Source of the DNA: Thalassospira lucentensis MCCC 1A00383 = DSM 14000
Lineage (GTDB): Bacteria > Pseudomonadota > Alphaproteobacteria > Rhodospirillales > Thalassospiraceae
NCBI RefSeq assembly: GCF_000421265.1
Contig: NZ_ATWN01000007.1
Span: 186,001-250,000 of the forward strand
Length of the DNA: 64,000 nucleotides
Direction of reading: 5' to 3'
Part shown: positions 27,652-36,486 of the stretch, piece by piece
Layout of the letters: every line of letters begins with the position of its first letter
How positions within the stretch are numbered: position 1 is the first letter of the stretch
The notes under the pieces: model-generated
Seen by the model: only the letters and a program-made list of their open reading frames with translations
Told to the model about the DNA's origin: nothing
Databases searched by the model: none
Translations under genes and position numbers: made by a program

Positions 27652-28893
27652 GTGGCATCGCTTCAACCCGTCCGTGGTACGCATGACCTTCTGCCTGAAC
27701 AGAACCGATTGCAGGATCATATCGCGAATACCGCACGCGACATTGGCGAGTTGTATGGTTATCAGCGTATGACCACGCCGATCTTTGAATTTACCGACGT
27801 GTTTGCCCGGACCCTTGGCGATACATCCGATGTCGTAACCAAGGAAATGTACACCTTTGAAGATCGCGGTGGTGAACAGATCACCCTGCGCCCCGAAGGA
27901 ACAGCCGGTATTGCGCGGGCCTATATGTCCAATGGCATGCAGCAGATGTCCCCGGTCAAGGTCAGTTACTACGGCCCGATGTTCCGTTATGAGCGTCCGC
28001 AAAAGGGCCGTCAGCGCCAGTTCCACCAGATCGGTGCCGAACTGCTGGGTGTTGAGCAGGTGGCCGGCGATATCGAGATGATCGGGTACGGCGCGCATAT
28101 CCTTAAAACCCTTGGTCTTTGGGACAGCATCACGCTGGAGCTGAATACGCTTGGCGATCCGGAAAGCCGTGCGGCGTATCGCGACGTTCTGGTTGATTAT
28201 TTCAAGGGGCATTTTGACAAGTTGTCGGAAGACAGCCGCAATCGTCTTGAAAAGAACCCGCTGCGTATCCTTGATTCCAAGGATGAAGGCGACCGTGAAC
28301 TGGTGGCCAATGCGCCGCTGTTTGCCGAGTACCTTAACGAATACAGCAAGGAATTCTTCAAGGGTCTGACCGAAGGGCTTGGCGATATCGGGATCAATTA
28401 TGAATTGAACCCGCGTCTGGTGCGCGGGCTGGATTATTATTGCCATACCTGTTTTGAATTCACGACCAACACTCTTGGTGCGCAGGGAACCGTTATGGCC
28501 GGAGGCCGGTATGACGGGCTGATTTCGACCATGGGTGGCCCGCAGACGGCTGGTGTTGGCTGGGCAGCAGGTGTTGAACGACTTGCCCTTATGGTTGGGC
28601 AAGCCCCGGCAGGTCCGCGCCCGGTGGCGCTTATTCCGATGGGGGATGCTGCCGAAGCCAAATGCCGTGCACTGGCCCAGACGTTGCGCGAAGCCGGTAT
28701 TGCGGTTGAGCTTGGCTATTCCGGCAATATGAAAAAACGCCTGAAACGGGCAGACAAGGCCAATGCCCGTATGGCGGTGATCCTTGGTGATGATGAACTG
28801 GCAAACGGTGTTGCCCAGTTGCGCGATCTTGATAGCAGCGAACAGCGCGAAGTGGCCCTTGATCAACTGGCTGGCGTGATCAGCAAAGGATGA
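27652..28893 (+). CDS. hisS: Histidyl-tRNA synthetase
   Basis: A 413-residue class II aminoacyl-tRNA synthetase charging tRNA-His. Motif 1 region is QPVRGTHDLLPEQ, motif 2 is MFRYERPQKGRQRQFHQIG, the histidine-A motif is LVRGLDYYCHTCFEF, and motif 3 is GVGWAAGVERLAL. The anticodon-binding domain occupies the last ~95 residues. The start is GTG 27652: GGAG at 27641-27644 lies seven bases upstream and MASLQPVRGTHD matches the family. The frame is open further upstream but without support. It leads a tight operon with hemA, prfA and prmC. Confidence 0.95.
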   Translation: MASLQPVRGTHDLLPEQNRLQDHIANTARDIGELYGYQRMTTPIFEFTDVFARTLGDTSDVVTKEMYTFEDRGGEQITLRPEGTAGIARAYMSNGMQQMSPVKVSYYGPMFRYERPQKGRQRQFHQIGAELLGVEQVAGDIEMIGYGAHILKTLGLWDSITLELNTLGDPESRAAYRDVLVDYFKGHFDKLSEDSRNRLEKNPLRILDSKDEGDRELVANAPLFAEYLNEYSKEFFKGLTEGLGDIGINYELNPRLVRGLDYYCHTCFEFTTNTLGAQGTVMAGGRYDGLISTMGGPQTAGVGWAAGVERLALMVGQAPAGPRPVALIPMGDAAEAKCRALAQTLREAGIAVELGYSGNMKKRLKRADKANARMAVILGDDELANGVAQLRDLDSSEQREVALDQLAGVISKG

Positions 28894-28901
28894 GTTAAGG
28901 C

Positions 28902-30257
28902 GTGACAGACGGGGCAGACGGGATTTCGCATGAAGATGCCGGGGATTGGCCGCTAGATCGCCTTTTGGTGATCGGCACCAATCATCGGCGGTCCAGCGAA
29001 GATACCCGCGATCGTCTGTTCATTGACGAAGCCCGCCTGCCACAGTTTTTGGCCGCGATTGCCCAAGCCCGTTTGGGGCAGGCGGTTGTGGTGTCGACCT
29101 GCAACCGTACTGAAATCCATCTGTTGGCGTCCGAGGCCGAACGCGGCCGGGAACGGTTGATTGATTTGATGTCGCTTTGGGCGGATGTCGATCGGGATCA
29201 ACTGGCCGCCGAGCTTTATATTCGTTCGGGCCGCGATGCGCTGCGCCACATGTTTGCGGTGGCGGCATCCCTTGACAGTCTGGTGATTGGCGAGCCGGAA
29301 GTTTTCGGGCAGGTCAAGGATGCGCATCGGATTGCGCGCAAGCATGAGCTTGTCGGGCGTGAGCTTGAACTGGTCTATCAGGCGGCCTATGCCATTGCCA
29401 AAAAGGTCCGCAATCAAACCGGCATCGGACAGGGGGCTGTTTCAATTGCGGCGGCGGCCCAGTCGGTGGCGCGCGATTTACATGGTGATCTTAAAAACTG
29501 CACCCTGTTGCTGGCAGGGGCCGGTGACATGGGCGAATTGATTGCCGCATCGCTTGCCGAACGGGGCATTGGCCGCATTCTGGTGACGGATCGTTTGGCC
29601 GCACGCGCCCGTCTTGTGGCGCGCCGTCTTGATTGCCATTGGTCGGAAATGGAAGACCTTGATCGTCTGATGGCAGAGGCCGATCTTATTCTGACTGCGG
29701 GGGGATCGCGGCGTTACATGATTGACCGGGATCGTGCGTTGGCGGCGGTCAAACGCCGCCGGTATCGCCCGGTCTTGATGATTGATACGGCTGTGCCCGG
29801 TGATATCGACCCGCAGGTCGATGAGATTGACGAGGTTTTCCTTTATCGGATCGAAGACCTTGAAAATATCGCCGCCGAAGGGCGCGGTGGCCGTGAACAA
29901 AAGGCCGAAGAAGCCTGGGCCCTGATTGAGGCGGAACTTGACAGGTTTGTGCGCGACCGTGCACAGCGGGCCGCCGTTCCGGCAATTGCAGATTTGCGCA
30001 AACGATTTGAAACGGTGCGTTCTGATGTTTTAAACGAAAGCCAGGGGGATGCGGAAAAGGCAACGCGGCTTTTGATCAATCGATTGTTGCATACGCCGAC
30101 CCAGGCCCTAAAAGATCTGGCGACGACAACGGATGGTGCAGGCACTGTCGAATGGGTGAAGGCCCAGAAACTGTTGGCGCGCTTATTTGAACTTGATGAC
30201 AAACCGGTTGGCGATAAAAACACCCCAACCGACCCCGAACAGGAGAATAAAGAGTGA
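28902..30257 (+). CDS. hemA: Glutamyl-tRNA reductase
   Basis: A 451-residue enzyme that reduces glutamyl-tRNA to glutamate-1-semialdehyde, the first step of C5-pathway tetrapyrrole synthesis. The nucleophilic cysteine is C67 in [43 protein letters not shown] and the NADPH motif [10 protein letters not shown] are also present. The N-terminus is about 17 residues longer than the usual start. GTG start; eight bases separate it from hisS, and its stop overlaps the prfA start. Presence of C5-pathway hemA is notable because many alphaproteobacteria use 5-aminolevulinate synthase instead. Confidence 0.94.
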   Translation: MTDGADGISHEDAGDWPLDRLLVIGTNHRRSSEDTRDRLFIDEARLPQFLAAIAQARLGQAVVVSTCNRTEIHLLASEAERGRERLIDLMSLWADVDRDQLAAELYIRSGRDALRHMFAVAASLDSLVIGEPEVFGQVKDAHRIARKHELVGRELELVYQAAYAIAKKVRNQTGIGQGAVSIAAAAQSVARDLHGDLKNCTLLLAGAGDMGELIAASLAERGIGRILVTDRLAARARLVARRLDCHWSEMEDLDRLMAEADLILTAGGSRRYMIDRDRALAAVKRRRYRPVLMIDTAVPGDIDPQVDEIDEVFLYRIEDLENIAAEGRGGREQKAEEAWALIEAELDRFVRDRAQRAAVPAIADLRKRFETVRSDVLNESQGDAEKATRLLINRLLHTPTQALKDLATTTDGAGTVEWVKAQKLLARLFELDDKPVGDKNTPTDPEQENKE

Positions 30258-31336
30258 GTTTGGACCTTGGTAAGCTTGATGGCGTCGTACGCCGGTTCGA
30301 CGAGCTCAACTCCCTACTGTCGAGCGGCGAGCTTGATGGCGACAACTTTGTCAAACTGTCACGTGAACATGCGGAGCTGTCGCCGATTGTTGAGGCGATT
30401 GGGGTCTATACAAAGCTTCTGAGCGATCTGGATGATGCCAAGGAAATTCTGGCTGACCCGGATGGCGATCGCGATATGCGCGAAATGGCCGAGGCGGAAA
30501 AATACGAAATTCAGGACAAGCTGCCTGAGGCCGAACACGCCGTTAAGCTGATGCTGATCCCCAAGGACAGTGCGGACAGTAAAAACGCCATCCTTGAAAT
30601 TCGCGCCGGTACGGGCGGCGAGGAAGCCGCCCTGTTTGCCGCCGACCTTTATCGGATGTATCAGCGTTATGCCGAAGGGCGCGGCTGGAAGTTCGAACAA
30701 ATGGACGCCAGCGAAAACGATCTTGGCGGGTTTAAGGAAGTCATTGTCAATGTGTCGGGCACGGACGTATTTGCCCGCATGAAGTTTGAAAGTGGCGTTC
30801 ACCGCGTGCAGCGTGTGCCCGTTACCGAGGGCGGCGGGCGCATTCATACGTCTGCGGCAACAGTCGCGGTTCTGCCCGAGGCCGAAGAAGTTGATATCCG
30901 CATTGATCCAAAAGACCTGCGGATTGATACTTATCGCTCGCAAGGGGCGGGTGGCCAGCACGTCAACACGACCGATAGTGCGGTGCGGATTACCCATATT
31001 CCGTCCGGGGTGGTTGCGGCCAGTCAGGAAGCAAAATCCCAGCATAAGAACAAAGAAAAAGCGATGAAGATGCTGCTGTCGCGCCTGTATGATCAGGAAC
31101 GCGAAAGCAAGGACACCGCACGTGCCGCCGACCGTAAATCGCAAGTCGGGTCGGGGGATCGGTCCGAGCGCATCCGGACATATAACTTCCCGCAAGGACG
31201 CGTGTCGGATCATCGTATTAACCTGACCCTTTATCGTCTTGATGATTTCATTGCCGGTGGCCCGTCAGTTGATGAAATGATTGATGCGCTGATTTCCGAA
31301 GAGCAGGCACAGAAACTGGCTGAAATCGAAAGTTGA
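30254..31336 (+). CDS. prfA: Peptide chain release factor 1
   Basis: A 360-residue RF1 that terminates translation at UAA and UAG. The GGQ motif is at residues 233-235 ([16 protein letters not shown]), and the codon-recognition region lies in the domain before it. GTG start with AGGAG upstream, overlapping the hemA stop by four bases (GTGA), which implies translational coupling. It is followed after four bases by prmC, which methylates the glutamine of its GGQ motif. Confidence 0.96.
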   Translation: MSLDLGKLDGVVRRFDELNSLLSSGELDGDNFVKLSREHAELSPIVEAIGVYTKLLSDLDDAKEILADPDGDRDMREMAEAEKYEIQDKLPEAEHAVKLMLIPKDSADSKNAILEIRAGTGGEEAALFAADLYRMYQRYAEGRGWKFEQMDASENDLGGFKEVIVNVSGTDVFARMKFESGVHRVQRVPVTEGGGRIHTSAATVAVLPEAEEVDIRIDPKDLRIDTYRSQGAGGQHVNTTDSAVRITHIPSGVVAASQEAKSQHKNKEKAMKMLLSRLYDQERESKDTARAADRKSQVGSGDRSERIRTYNFPQGRVSDHRINLTLYRLDDFIAGGPSVDEMIDALISEEQAQKLAEIES

Positions 31337-31340
31337 GGGG

Positions 31341-32255
31341 ATGGTGGCCAGTACTTCGCAGCATGATGGATCGACCCTTGGTGCCTTGATGGCCGATGGG
31401 GTGTCGGCGTTGAACGCCGCCGGGATCGAAAATGCGCGTATGGATGCGCGTATTTTGCTGGCACGTGCGGCTGGTGTGGATGGTGGCCGGATCACCGCAT
31501 GGCCCGAAGATGACGTTGCGCCCGAAAAGGCCGCAATATTTCGCGATATGATTGCGCGCCGGGCCCGACATGAACCGGTTGGACGGATTCTGGGCGAGCG
31601 CGACTTTTGGCGCCATACCTTCAAACTTGCCCCTGATACGCTTGAACCACGCCCCGATAGTGAAACGCTTGTTGAGTGGGCGATTGATTTTCTTGAGGAT
31701 GCGGATGCGCCGCGCATTCTTGATTTGGGGACGGGGACCGGGTGTTTGTTGTTATCGACACTTGGCGATCTGCCAGGCGCAACGGGCATCGGCCTTGATA
31801 TCAGCGAAGGGGCGGTTGACTGTGCGCGTGAAAATGCCCGCGCACTTGATATGACCGAACAGGCCGAATTTCGGGTGTCGGACTGGGCGCGCGCACTTAG
31901 CGATGGGGAACGGGCCGAGGGGTTTGACCTTGTGATGTCAAACCCGCCCTATATCACGCGTGACGAGATGGACATGCTTAGCCCGGAAGTACAGAAGTTT
32001 GATCCGCGTCGTGCCTTAACCGATGAAGGCGACGGATTGGCGGCCTATCGGATATTGGCGCAGGTGGCGTATGATCTGACCAAACCGGCGGGATTTGTCA
32101 TATTTGAAATCGGGCGCGGTCAGGAAAATGATGTTGGCCGCATGCTTGTCGAGGCGGGATTTGTCGGTGTTGAACACCGCGAAGATCTGGGCGGAATTGT
32201 CCGTTGCGTCGCGGCAAAGAAAACCCGTTGTTCCGTAGGACGCTGCGTGATTTAA
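31341..32255 (+). CDS. prmC: Release factor glutamine methyltransferase
   Basis: A 304-residue PrmC (HemK) that N5-methylates the GGQ glutamine of RF1 and RF2. An N-terminal helical domain precedes the SAM-binding fold (ILDLGTGTGCLLLSTLGDLP). The substrate-binding NPPY motif is at residues 201-204. RDFWRHTFKL and TLEPRPDSETLVEW are typical. It lies four bases after prfA. The C-terminal extension after VAAKK is slightly longer than in E. coli. Confidence 0.95.
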   Translation: MVASTSQHDGSTLGALMADGVSALNAAGIENARMDARILLARAAGVDGGRITAWPEDDVAPEKAAIFRDMIARRARHEPVGRILGERDFWRHTFKLAPDTLEPRPDSETLVEWAIDFLEDADAPRILDLGTGTGCLLLSTLGDLPGATGIGLDISEGAVDCARENARALDMTEQAEFRVSDWARALSDGERAEGFDLVMSNPPYITRDEMDMLSPEVQKFDPRRALTDEGDGLAAYRILAQVAYDLTKPAGFVIFEIGRGQENDVGRMLVEAGFVGVEHREDLGGIVRCVAAKKTRCSVGRCVI

Positions 32256-32343
32256 GTTTTGCATATGTCCTATGTGAAAAAAAGCGTTTGGTACTGAAAA
32301 AAACAGTTGGAATAACCGAACAAGCCATATAGGTTGGTTTGAA

Positions 32344-32376
32344 CGGGCCGGGTGCCCGACGCGCTTATGAAAGCGC
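32344..32376 (+). promoter_or_regulatory. Tandem hairpins upstream of the DUF4167 gene
   Basis: Two adjacent stem-loops occur in the 292-bp gap after prmC: CGGG (32344-32347) with CCCG (32355-32358), and GCGCTT (32361-32366) with AAGCGC (32371-32376). No T run follows, so they are not an ordinary terminator and may be a leader RNA structure for the DUF4167 gene. Confidence 0.4.
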
Positions 32377-32547
32377 CGTGTTCCCCAGTAAACAGTTAAT
32401 AATCTCCGTTCCTGATTAGGTTCTTGGTTGATTTGTCTTGAGACCGTTTGATCGGTGCTGTTTAGCGGGAAATATGTTTTTCAGACGGAGTGGTTCCGGG
32501 GCCGATGATGTCACCGGATTGTCCTTCAACACCAAAGTCATGTTGAT

Positions 32548-33405
32548 ATGAGAAATAACAATAAACGTCCGCGCGGACGGCAACAGCCTAATAAACGTCC
32601 AGTAAATCCTAAATTTCAAACTTTTGACAGCAACGGTCCAGATGGACGCGTTCGCGGCAATGCCCAACAGGTTCAAGAGAAATACGTTTCTCTGGCCAAG
32701 GATTGCACCGACGATCCGGTTTTGGCTGAAAACTATTACCAGCATGCTGAACATTACCATCGCATCCTGCAAGCTGCGCAGGAGTGGGAAAATCAGCGTC
32801 GCGACGAACGCGGCAGCGATAATAGTAATAACAATAATAACAACAACAATAGTAATAATCGCCCGCGTAATCAGCACGTTAATCGTGATGGCCGCGGCGA
32901 AAACCAGTCCAATCAAAGTGATGATCAGGGCGAAAACACTGAAAATGCGGCAACGTCTGACACTCCGTCAAACGCGTCCGCAAACAGTGAAAACGCCAGC
33001 CATGAAAATACAGCACCTGCATCCGCTGATGGCGTAGAAGACAAACCGAAACGTGCACCACGTGCACGCCGTACGGACAGTCGTAGCAGCCGTAGCCGCA
33101 GACCTGAAAATTCCGATGGTGCCGTGAGCTCCGATCGTCCCAATGCCAATGCCGGTTCTTCGGCTGAAACCTCGGCGCCAGTTGCTTCTTCATCTGATGG
33201 TGAAAGCACGGCTCAGGATTCAGGGCAGGATGCCGGTTCGGACGGTGAAGAAAAGAAACCGCGTCGCGCATCAAGCGGCACGACCCGCACACGTGGGCGT
33301 CATCCGACCGCACGTCGCGGGCGCAGCCGGGCTGCTGGTCGTGATGAAGACGGCGAAGGTGGTGAAACCGTATCTGATGATGGTTCCGAACCCGTTTCGG
33401 CCTGA
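32548..33405 (+). CDS. DUF4167 domain protein
   Basis: A 285-residue protein with the alphaproteobacterial DUF4167 domain at residues about 15-85 (NGPDGRVRGNAQQVQEKYVS, then YYQHAEHYHRIL). The rest is low complexity: an Asn-rich run, an acidic Ser/Asn/Ala region and a basic Arg/Ser-rich C-terminus (ARRTDSRSSRSRR, TRGRHPTARRGRSRAAGR). The composition suggests RNA or ribosome interaction, but this is inference. Its place after prmC and before clpB is conserved in the class. The function is unknown. Confidence 0.85.
   Translation: MRNNNKRPRGRQQPNKRPVNPKFQTFDSNGPDGRVRGNAQQVQEKYVSLAKDCTDDPVLAENYYQHAEHYHRILQAAQEWENQRRDERGSDNSNNNNNNNNSNNRPRNQHVNRDGRGENQSNQSDDQGENTENAATSDTPSNASANSENASHENTAPASADGVEDKPKRAPRARRTDSRSSRSRRPENSDGAVSSDRPNANAGSSAETSAPVASSSDGESTAQDSGQDAGSDGEEKKPRRASSGTTRTRGRHPTARRGRSRAAGRDEDGEGGETVSDDGSEPVSA
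32821..32862 (+). repeat. AAT/AAC trinucleotide tract
   Basis: A nearly pure run of AAT, AAC and AGT codons inside the DUF4167 gene, encoding a stretch of about 12 asparagines broken by serines. The mixed codons make slippage less likely than in a pure microsatellite, but length variation between strains is plausible. Confidence 0.75.
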
Positions 33406-33435
33406 TACGAATAACACCTGATATCTTTTACGTAA

Positions 33436-33474
33436 AAACACCCTCGCAGAAATAGATCTGCGGGGGTGTTTTGC
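33436..33474 (+). terminator. Rho-independent terminator after the DUF4167 gene
   Basis: AACACCCtCGCAG pairs with CTGCGgGGGTGTT across an eight-base loop with one mismatch and is followed by TTTTG. It isolates the DUF4167 gene from the VirD4-like gene. Confidence 0.82.
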
Positions 33475-33686
33475 TGTGTGCGGTGCGTGCTTTTCGCGGC
33501 ACCTTGTGGGTATGGTTGCGGATAAAATGCAGTGTAAAACTTTGGATTATAAAGCCGAATAAACCGTGCAACCGTTGATTATTATTGGTATCAGTTTAAC
33601 CAACGTCACACATAATAAGTGACGAGATGACCGCAATGCGGCGATGGGTTGGCGTGGTGCAGATTGCCACTACTTGGGAGTCTTTG

Positions 33687-35270
33687 ATGGGGACTGGCTT
33701 ATTTCGCGTCGTCATGGTGCTGCTTTGGGCGCTTGGCGGGATGGTTGTTGCTCTTGGGTTGTTTAACGGCGACTACGAGTTAGCGCTTCTTGGTGCGGTC
33801 TGCTTCATCATTCCAATGTTCCTTCCTGTTGTGGTGATTGCCTTGAACCGGATGAAGGGATCATCCCCAAGCAAAAACAAGAAATCCATGTCACCGGCAC
33901 AGGCCGCCAAAGCAAAGGCCGAAGGCCAGTGGGCAAAGCGTGAAGATCTGAACGCGCGCAAAATGTTTGAAAGCAATCCATCAATGGTTCTTGGCCGTTG
34001 GGGCGATGACAAAAGCCTTATCGGGGCATCCGGGCTTAAACGTGTTTTGACATTTTCGACATCGCCCGAAGAATATTACCGGGCATCAGCAGAACCGAAC
34101 GCGTTGCTTCACACCGGAAATCTGTTTGTTTATGAACGCAATGGCAGCATTTTTCGCGCCATTCATGATCGGCGCAAGAAGCTTGGTCAGAACCTGATTG
34201 TCATTGACCCGCATGGTCAGAGCGGCTTTGAGTCAGATCAGTTTAATCCGTTTGATTTCATCCGCCAGCAGGGCGAGGGCATGATCACCGATACCGGTTT
34301 GATCGCCGATACGTTGTTAGCCCCGATGTTTGTTCAGGAACTTGACGAGCAGGAAGTGCGCATTGCGCGTTCGCTTTTGCAGGGGTTTATTGTTCATACG
34401 ATCCGGACAAGCCCGAAAGAAAACCGTAATCTTGGTGAGGTTCGCCGCAACCTGATCATGCCGTCGCACCGGTTTTATAAAATCCTTGAAGAATTGATGA
34501 ATATTGAATCGGCCGACGGCCGGATTTCAGACGTTGCGCTTAATATCCTTGATATGACCGAAGATCAGCGTATGAAGATCATCGAAGCCTGTCGTGCGTC
34601 GACCGCAGAGTTTGATAATCCGCAAATTTCGCGCGTTCTAAGCAAAAGCAGCTTTGACATTGACGACATTGCCAGCAGTGCGGTTTCGATTTTTGTGATT
34701 GGTCAGGTGGGCGGGGATACGCCCGATGTTCAGCCGTCCTTTAGCCGCGTCATGCTGGCCGGGATGATGAATATGCTCAATCAGCGCAACTGGAAAAGCG
34801 GTGACCCCGAGTTTCTTGTGCTGATGGACGGGATCGAAAGTGTTGGGCGCATGCCACTTTTTGAACGCTTGCTGGGCGGTGGGTACGGCGAAGGCATGAT
34901 CGTCTGGCCGGGCTTTAGCGGTGTCAGTGCCTTGATGGATGTGTGTCTGAACTGGGAAAACGTTGTGGGCCGGGTGGATGCCATTTCAGTACTTAGTCAG
35001 GATGGGGCATTCAACCTTGATTGGGTGGCTGGCCTGACGGCGATGTCAAAATTTGATGATACGGGGGGCGGCAGTTCGACAGACCGTCCTGTTCATTTAA
35101 AGGGACAGGATGCTCAGCCAATCTTGCGGTCAGCAGAAGTCGCACGGTTCCCCAAAGAGGAACAAATTTTGTTCCGCAAGGGGGTGCCGCCGATCAAGGC
35201 GCACCGGATTGACTGGTATCATGATGAACTGTTTACCGGGATTGCCGTTCACGCGCCGACCTTTAATTAG
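33687..35270 (+). CDS. VirD4/TraG-like membrane protein with degenerate ATPase motifs
   Basis: A 527-residue protein. Two N-terminal TM helices (about 5-25 and 31-52) and a large cytoplasmic domain match the topology of type IV coupling proteins. LIVIDPHGQ (D174-G177) followed by FNPFDFI resembles the VIDPKGE...NPFD region of VirD4/TraG. LMDGIESVGRMPLFERLL (D381, G382) aligns with the Walker B block LLDEFxxLGRM, but glutamate is replaced by glycine. The expected P-loop between the TM region and VIDPHG reads FVYERNGSIF and lacks GxGKT/S. ATG 33687 follows GGGAG by six bases; ATG 33627 is the alternative. No other conjugation genes are nearby. The assignment is from motif order only. Confidence 0.6.
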   Translation: MGTGLFRVVMVLLWALGGMVVALGLFNGDYELALLGAVCFIIPMFLPVVVIALNRMKGSSPSKNKKSMSPAQAAKAKAEGQWAKREDLNARKMFESNPSMVLGRWGDDKSLIGASGLKRVLTFSTSPEEYYRASAEPNALLHTGNLFVYERNGSIFRAIHDRRKKLGQNLIVIDPHGQSGFESDQFNPFDFIRQQGEGMITDTGLIADTLLAPMFVQELDEQEVRIARSLLQGFIVHTIRTSPKENRNLGEVRRNLIMPSHRFYKILEELMNIESADGRISDVALNILDMTEDQRMKIIEACRASTAEFDNPQISRVLSKSSFDIDDIASSAVSIFVIGQVGGDTPDVQPSFSRVMLAGMMNMLNQRNWKSGDPEFLVLMDGIESVGRMPLFERLLGGGYGEGMIVWPGFSGVSALMDVCLNWENVVGRVDAISVLSQDGAFNLDWVAGLTAMSKFDDTGGGSSTDRPVHLKGQDAQPILRSAEVARFPKEEQILFRKGVPPIKAHRIDWYHDELFTGIAVHAPTFN

Positions 35271-35298
35271 GCGCCAACCGGAGGTCTTGCGATCAAAG

Positions 35299-35352
35299 AA
35301 AACGCCTGACCCTGAACTGCGTTTCATCGCAGCAAAAGATCAGGCGTTTTAA
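35299..35352. terminator. Bidirectional terminator
   Basis: AAAACGCCTGA (35299-35309) pairs with TCAGGCGTTTT (35340-35350). The loop contains an extra hairpin, CTGCG with CGCAG. It lies between the convergent VirD4-like and MOSC genes. Confidence 0.75.
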
Positions 35353-35377
35353 CAGGCGGCTATTTTGTTCGATAAGA

Positions 35378-36142
35378 TCAGGCGATGGTTACGGTGTCGC
35401 CCGGTGCGATGACCGCATCGCTGACGGGCTCAATATACATGCCCATATAAAGGTGATTGACCCCTTTGCGCAGCATCAACGGCACATTGATATCCGAGAC
35501 AGCGGTATCGGGGTTGATGCTGGTGGCTTTGCAGCGCGTAATGGGGTGAACAACCCGGAAGGTGCCATCATTGATCTTGATGATCTGGTCTTCTTCCCAT
35601 TCCAGTTCTTTCCACGGCGCCAGCCCGTCAATCAGCAGATTGCCGCGAAAACGCATCGGATCGATTTCGGCCTGAACAATGCGTTCGCCGAAATCACGGA
35701 TCGAGGCCAGATTGAGGATCGAAATATAGGGTTCCTTCATGTCGCCAAACTGCGTGTCCGGAACGGAATAGATTTTCGGTGTGCCGGCGATATCGTTTTT
35801 CAGGAATGCCTTGAGGAAATCTTCGATGACGGTGCGGCCCATGGCGTCATCAAGTTTGCCTTTGCAGATTGCCCGGCCATTGCGCATGACGGTCAGGGTT
35901 GATGTGGCGTCGTCATACTCGGTGCCAAGCTCGGCCAGTTTCGGGGTGTTGACCAATTGCAGGAAATTGCTTTTGCGCGCCCACTCATGCACGCCGTCCT
36001 GCCCCGTTGACGACTGGGTGGCAATCACAAAACGCCGATCATCGGGTATCATTTTGTGGGCGGTGATGGTGGCTTTGGGCATATCAATCCCGGGCATCCC
36101 TTTGACGGGGTAACGTCGGATGGCTTTGAGCTCGACGGTCAT
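35378..36142 (-). CDS. MOSC domain-containing protein
   Basis: A 254-residue protein with an N-terminal MOSC beta-barrel region (KAIRRYPVKGMPGIDMPKA) and a MOSC core containing RFRGNLLIDGLAPWKELEWE and RCKATSINPDT, whose cysteine is the conserved MOSC residue. MOSC proteins handle sulfur or molybdenum cofactor; related YcbX/mARC-type proteins reduce N-hydroxylated compounds. The ferredoxin domain found in some homologues is absent. ATG 36142 follows AGGAAA. It is divergent from clpB. Confidence 0.87.
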   Translation of the reverse strand: MTVELKAIRRYPVKGMPGIDMPKATITAHKMIPDDRRFVIATQSSTGQDGVHEWARKSNFLQLVNTPKLAELGTEYDDATSTLTVMRNGRAICKGKLDDAMGRTVIEDFLKAFLKNDIAGTPKIYSVPDTQFGDMKEPYISILNLASIRDFGERIVQAEIDPMRFRGNLLIDGLAPWKELEWEEDQIIKINDGTFRVVHPITRCKATSINPDTAVSDINVPLMLRKGVNHLYMGMYIEPVSDAVIAPGDTVTIA

Positions 36143-36349
36143 TGTCTTGTTTCCTGTATGGCGCATTGTCCATGCCGTTTAAATTTGGGCGAGCCAGCAT
36201 GGATTTATCGTGACGTTAATGTGTTGTTTTGTGCTGGGCAACCCCTGCTTTCGCAGTAAATTCAGGTCGTTTTCACGCAGACTGTAACAATGACAGAAAA
36301 TCGTGTTGCGGTGCACAATTAATTCTTGCAACTTTTGTAGGGGTATCTG

Positions 36350-36378
36350 CTTGCAAACGGGTTAAACTGAGACATATC
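36350..36378 (+). promoter_or_regulatory. Possible RpoH-type promoter for clpB
   Basis: CTTGCA (36350-36355), a 17-base spacer and CATATC (36373-36378) resemble the alphaproteobacterial heat-shock pattern CTTG-N17-CYTAT. The -10 match is partial. The position, 109 bp before the start, suits clpB. Confidence 0.35.
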
Positions 36379-36426
36379 AAAGTGGTCGGCGGTGAAAAAA
36401 TCTATAATTTCTTCATCGCTTACGCC

Positions 36427-36450
36427 GTGGATGCTTCCAAGAAGGTCCAC
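36427..36450 (+). promoter_or_regulatory. Leader hairpin ahead of clpB
   Basis: GTGGA (36427-36431) pairs with TCCAC (36446-36450), enclosing CTTC-CAA-GAAG. The stem lies 36 bases before the clpB start and does not cover the ribosome-binding site, so it is unlikely to be a simple RNA thermometer. Confidence 0.4.
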
Positions 36451-36486
36451 ATCTCATAAACACTGTTGGCTCAAGGAGTGACAGGA

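Larger units (their letters stand above)
36143..36486. other. MOSC-clpB divergent intergenic region
   Basis: These 344 bases contain no gene. They include two CTTGCAA direct repeats (36324-36330 and 36350-36356), a possible heat-shock promoter at 36350-36378, and a hairpin at 36427-36450 in the clpB leader. AAGGAG at 36473-36478 is the clpB ribosome-binding site. Confidence 0.5.

Noticed and set aside
27628..28866. A 412-codon open frame on the minus strand opposite hisS
   Set aside because: It mirrors hisS in the antisense frame, a common result of GC-rich codon bias. It has no ribosome-binding site and no recognisable motif, while hisS is complete with all class II motifs.
32821..32862. 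CRISPR-like or satellite repeat
   Set aside because: It is a trinucleotide run in frame within the DUF4167 gene with no spacers.
33627..35352. Integrated conjugative element or T4SS cluster
   Set aside because: Only the VirD4-like gene is present. No relaxase, VirB genes, integrase, direct repeats or tRNA-linked attachment site were found around it, and flanking genes are conserved housekeeping ones.
36427..36478. ROSE-type RNA thermometer controlling clpB
   Set aside because: The hairpin does not include the AAGGAG at 36473-36478, and I found no upstream stretch that pairs well with that site.
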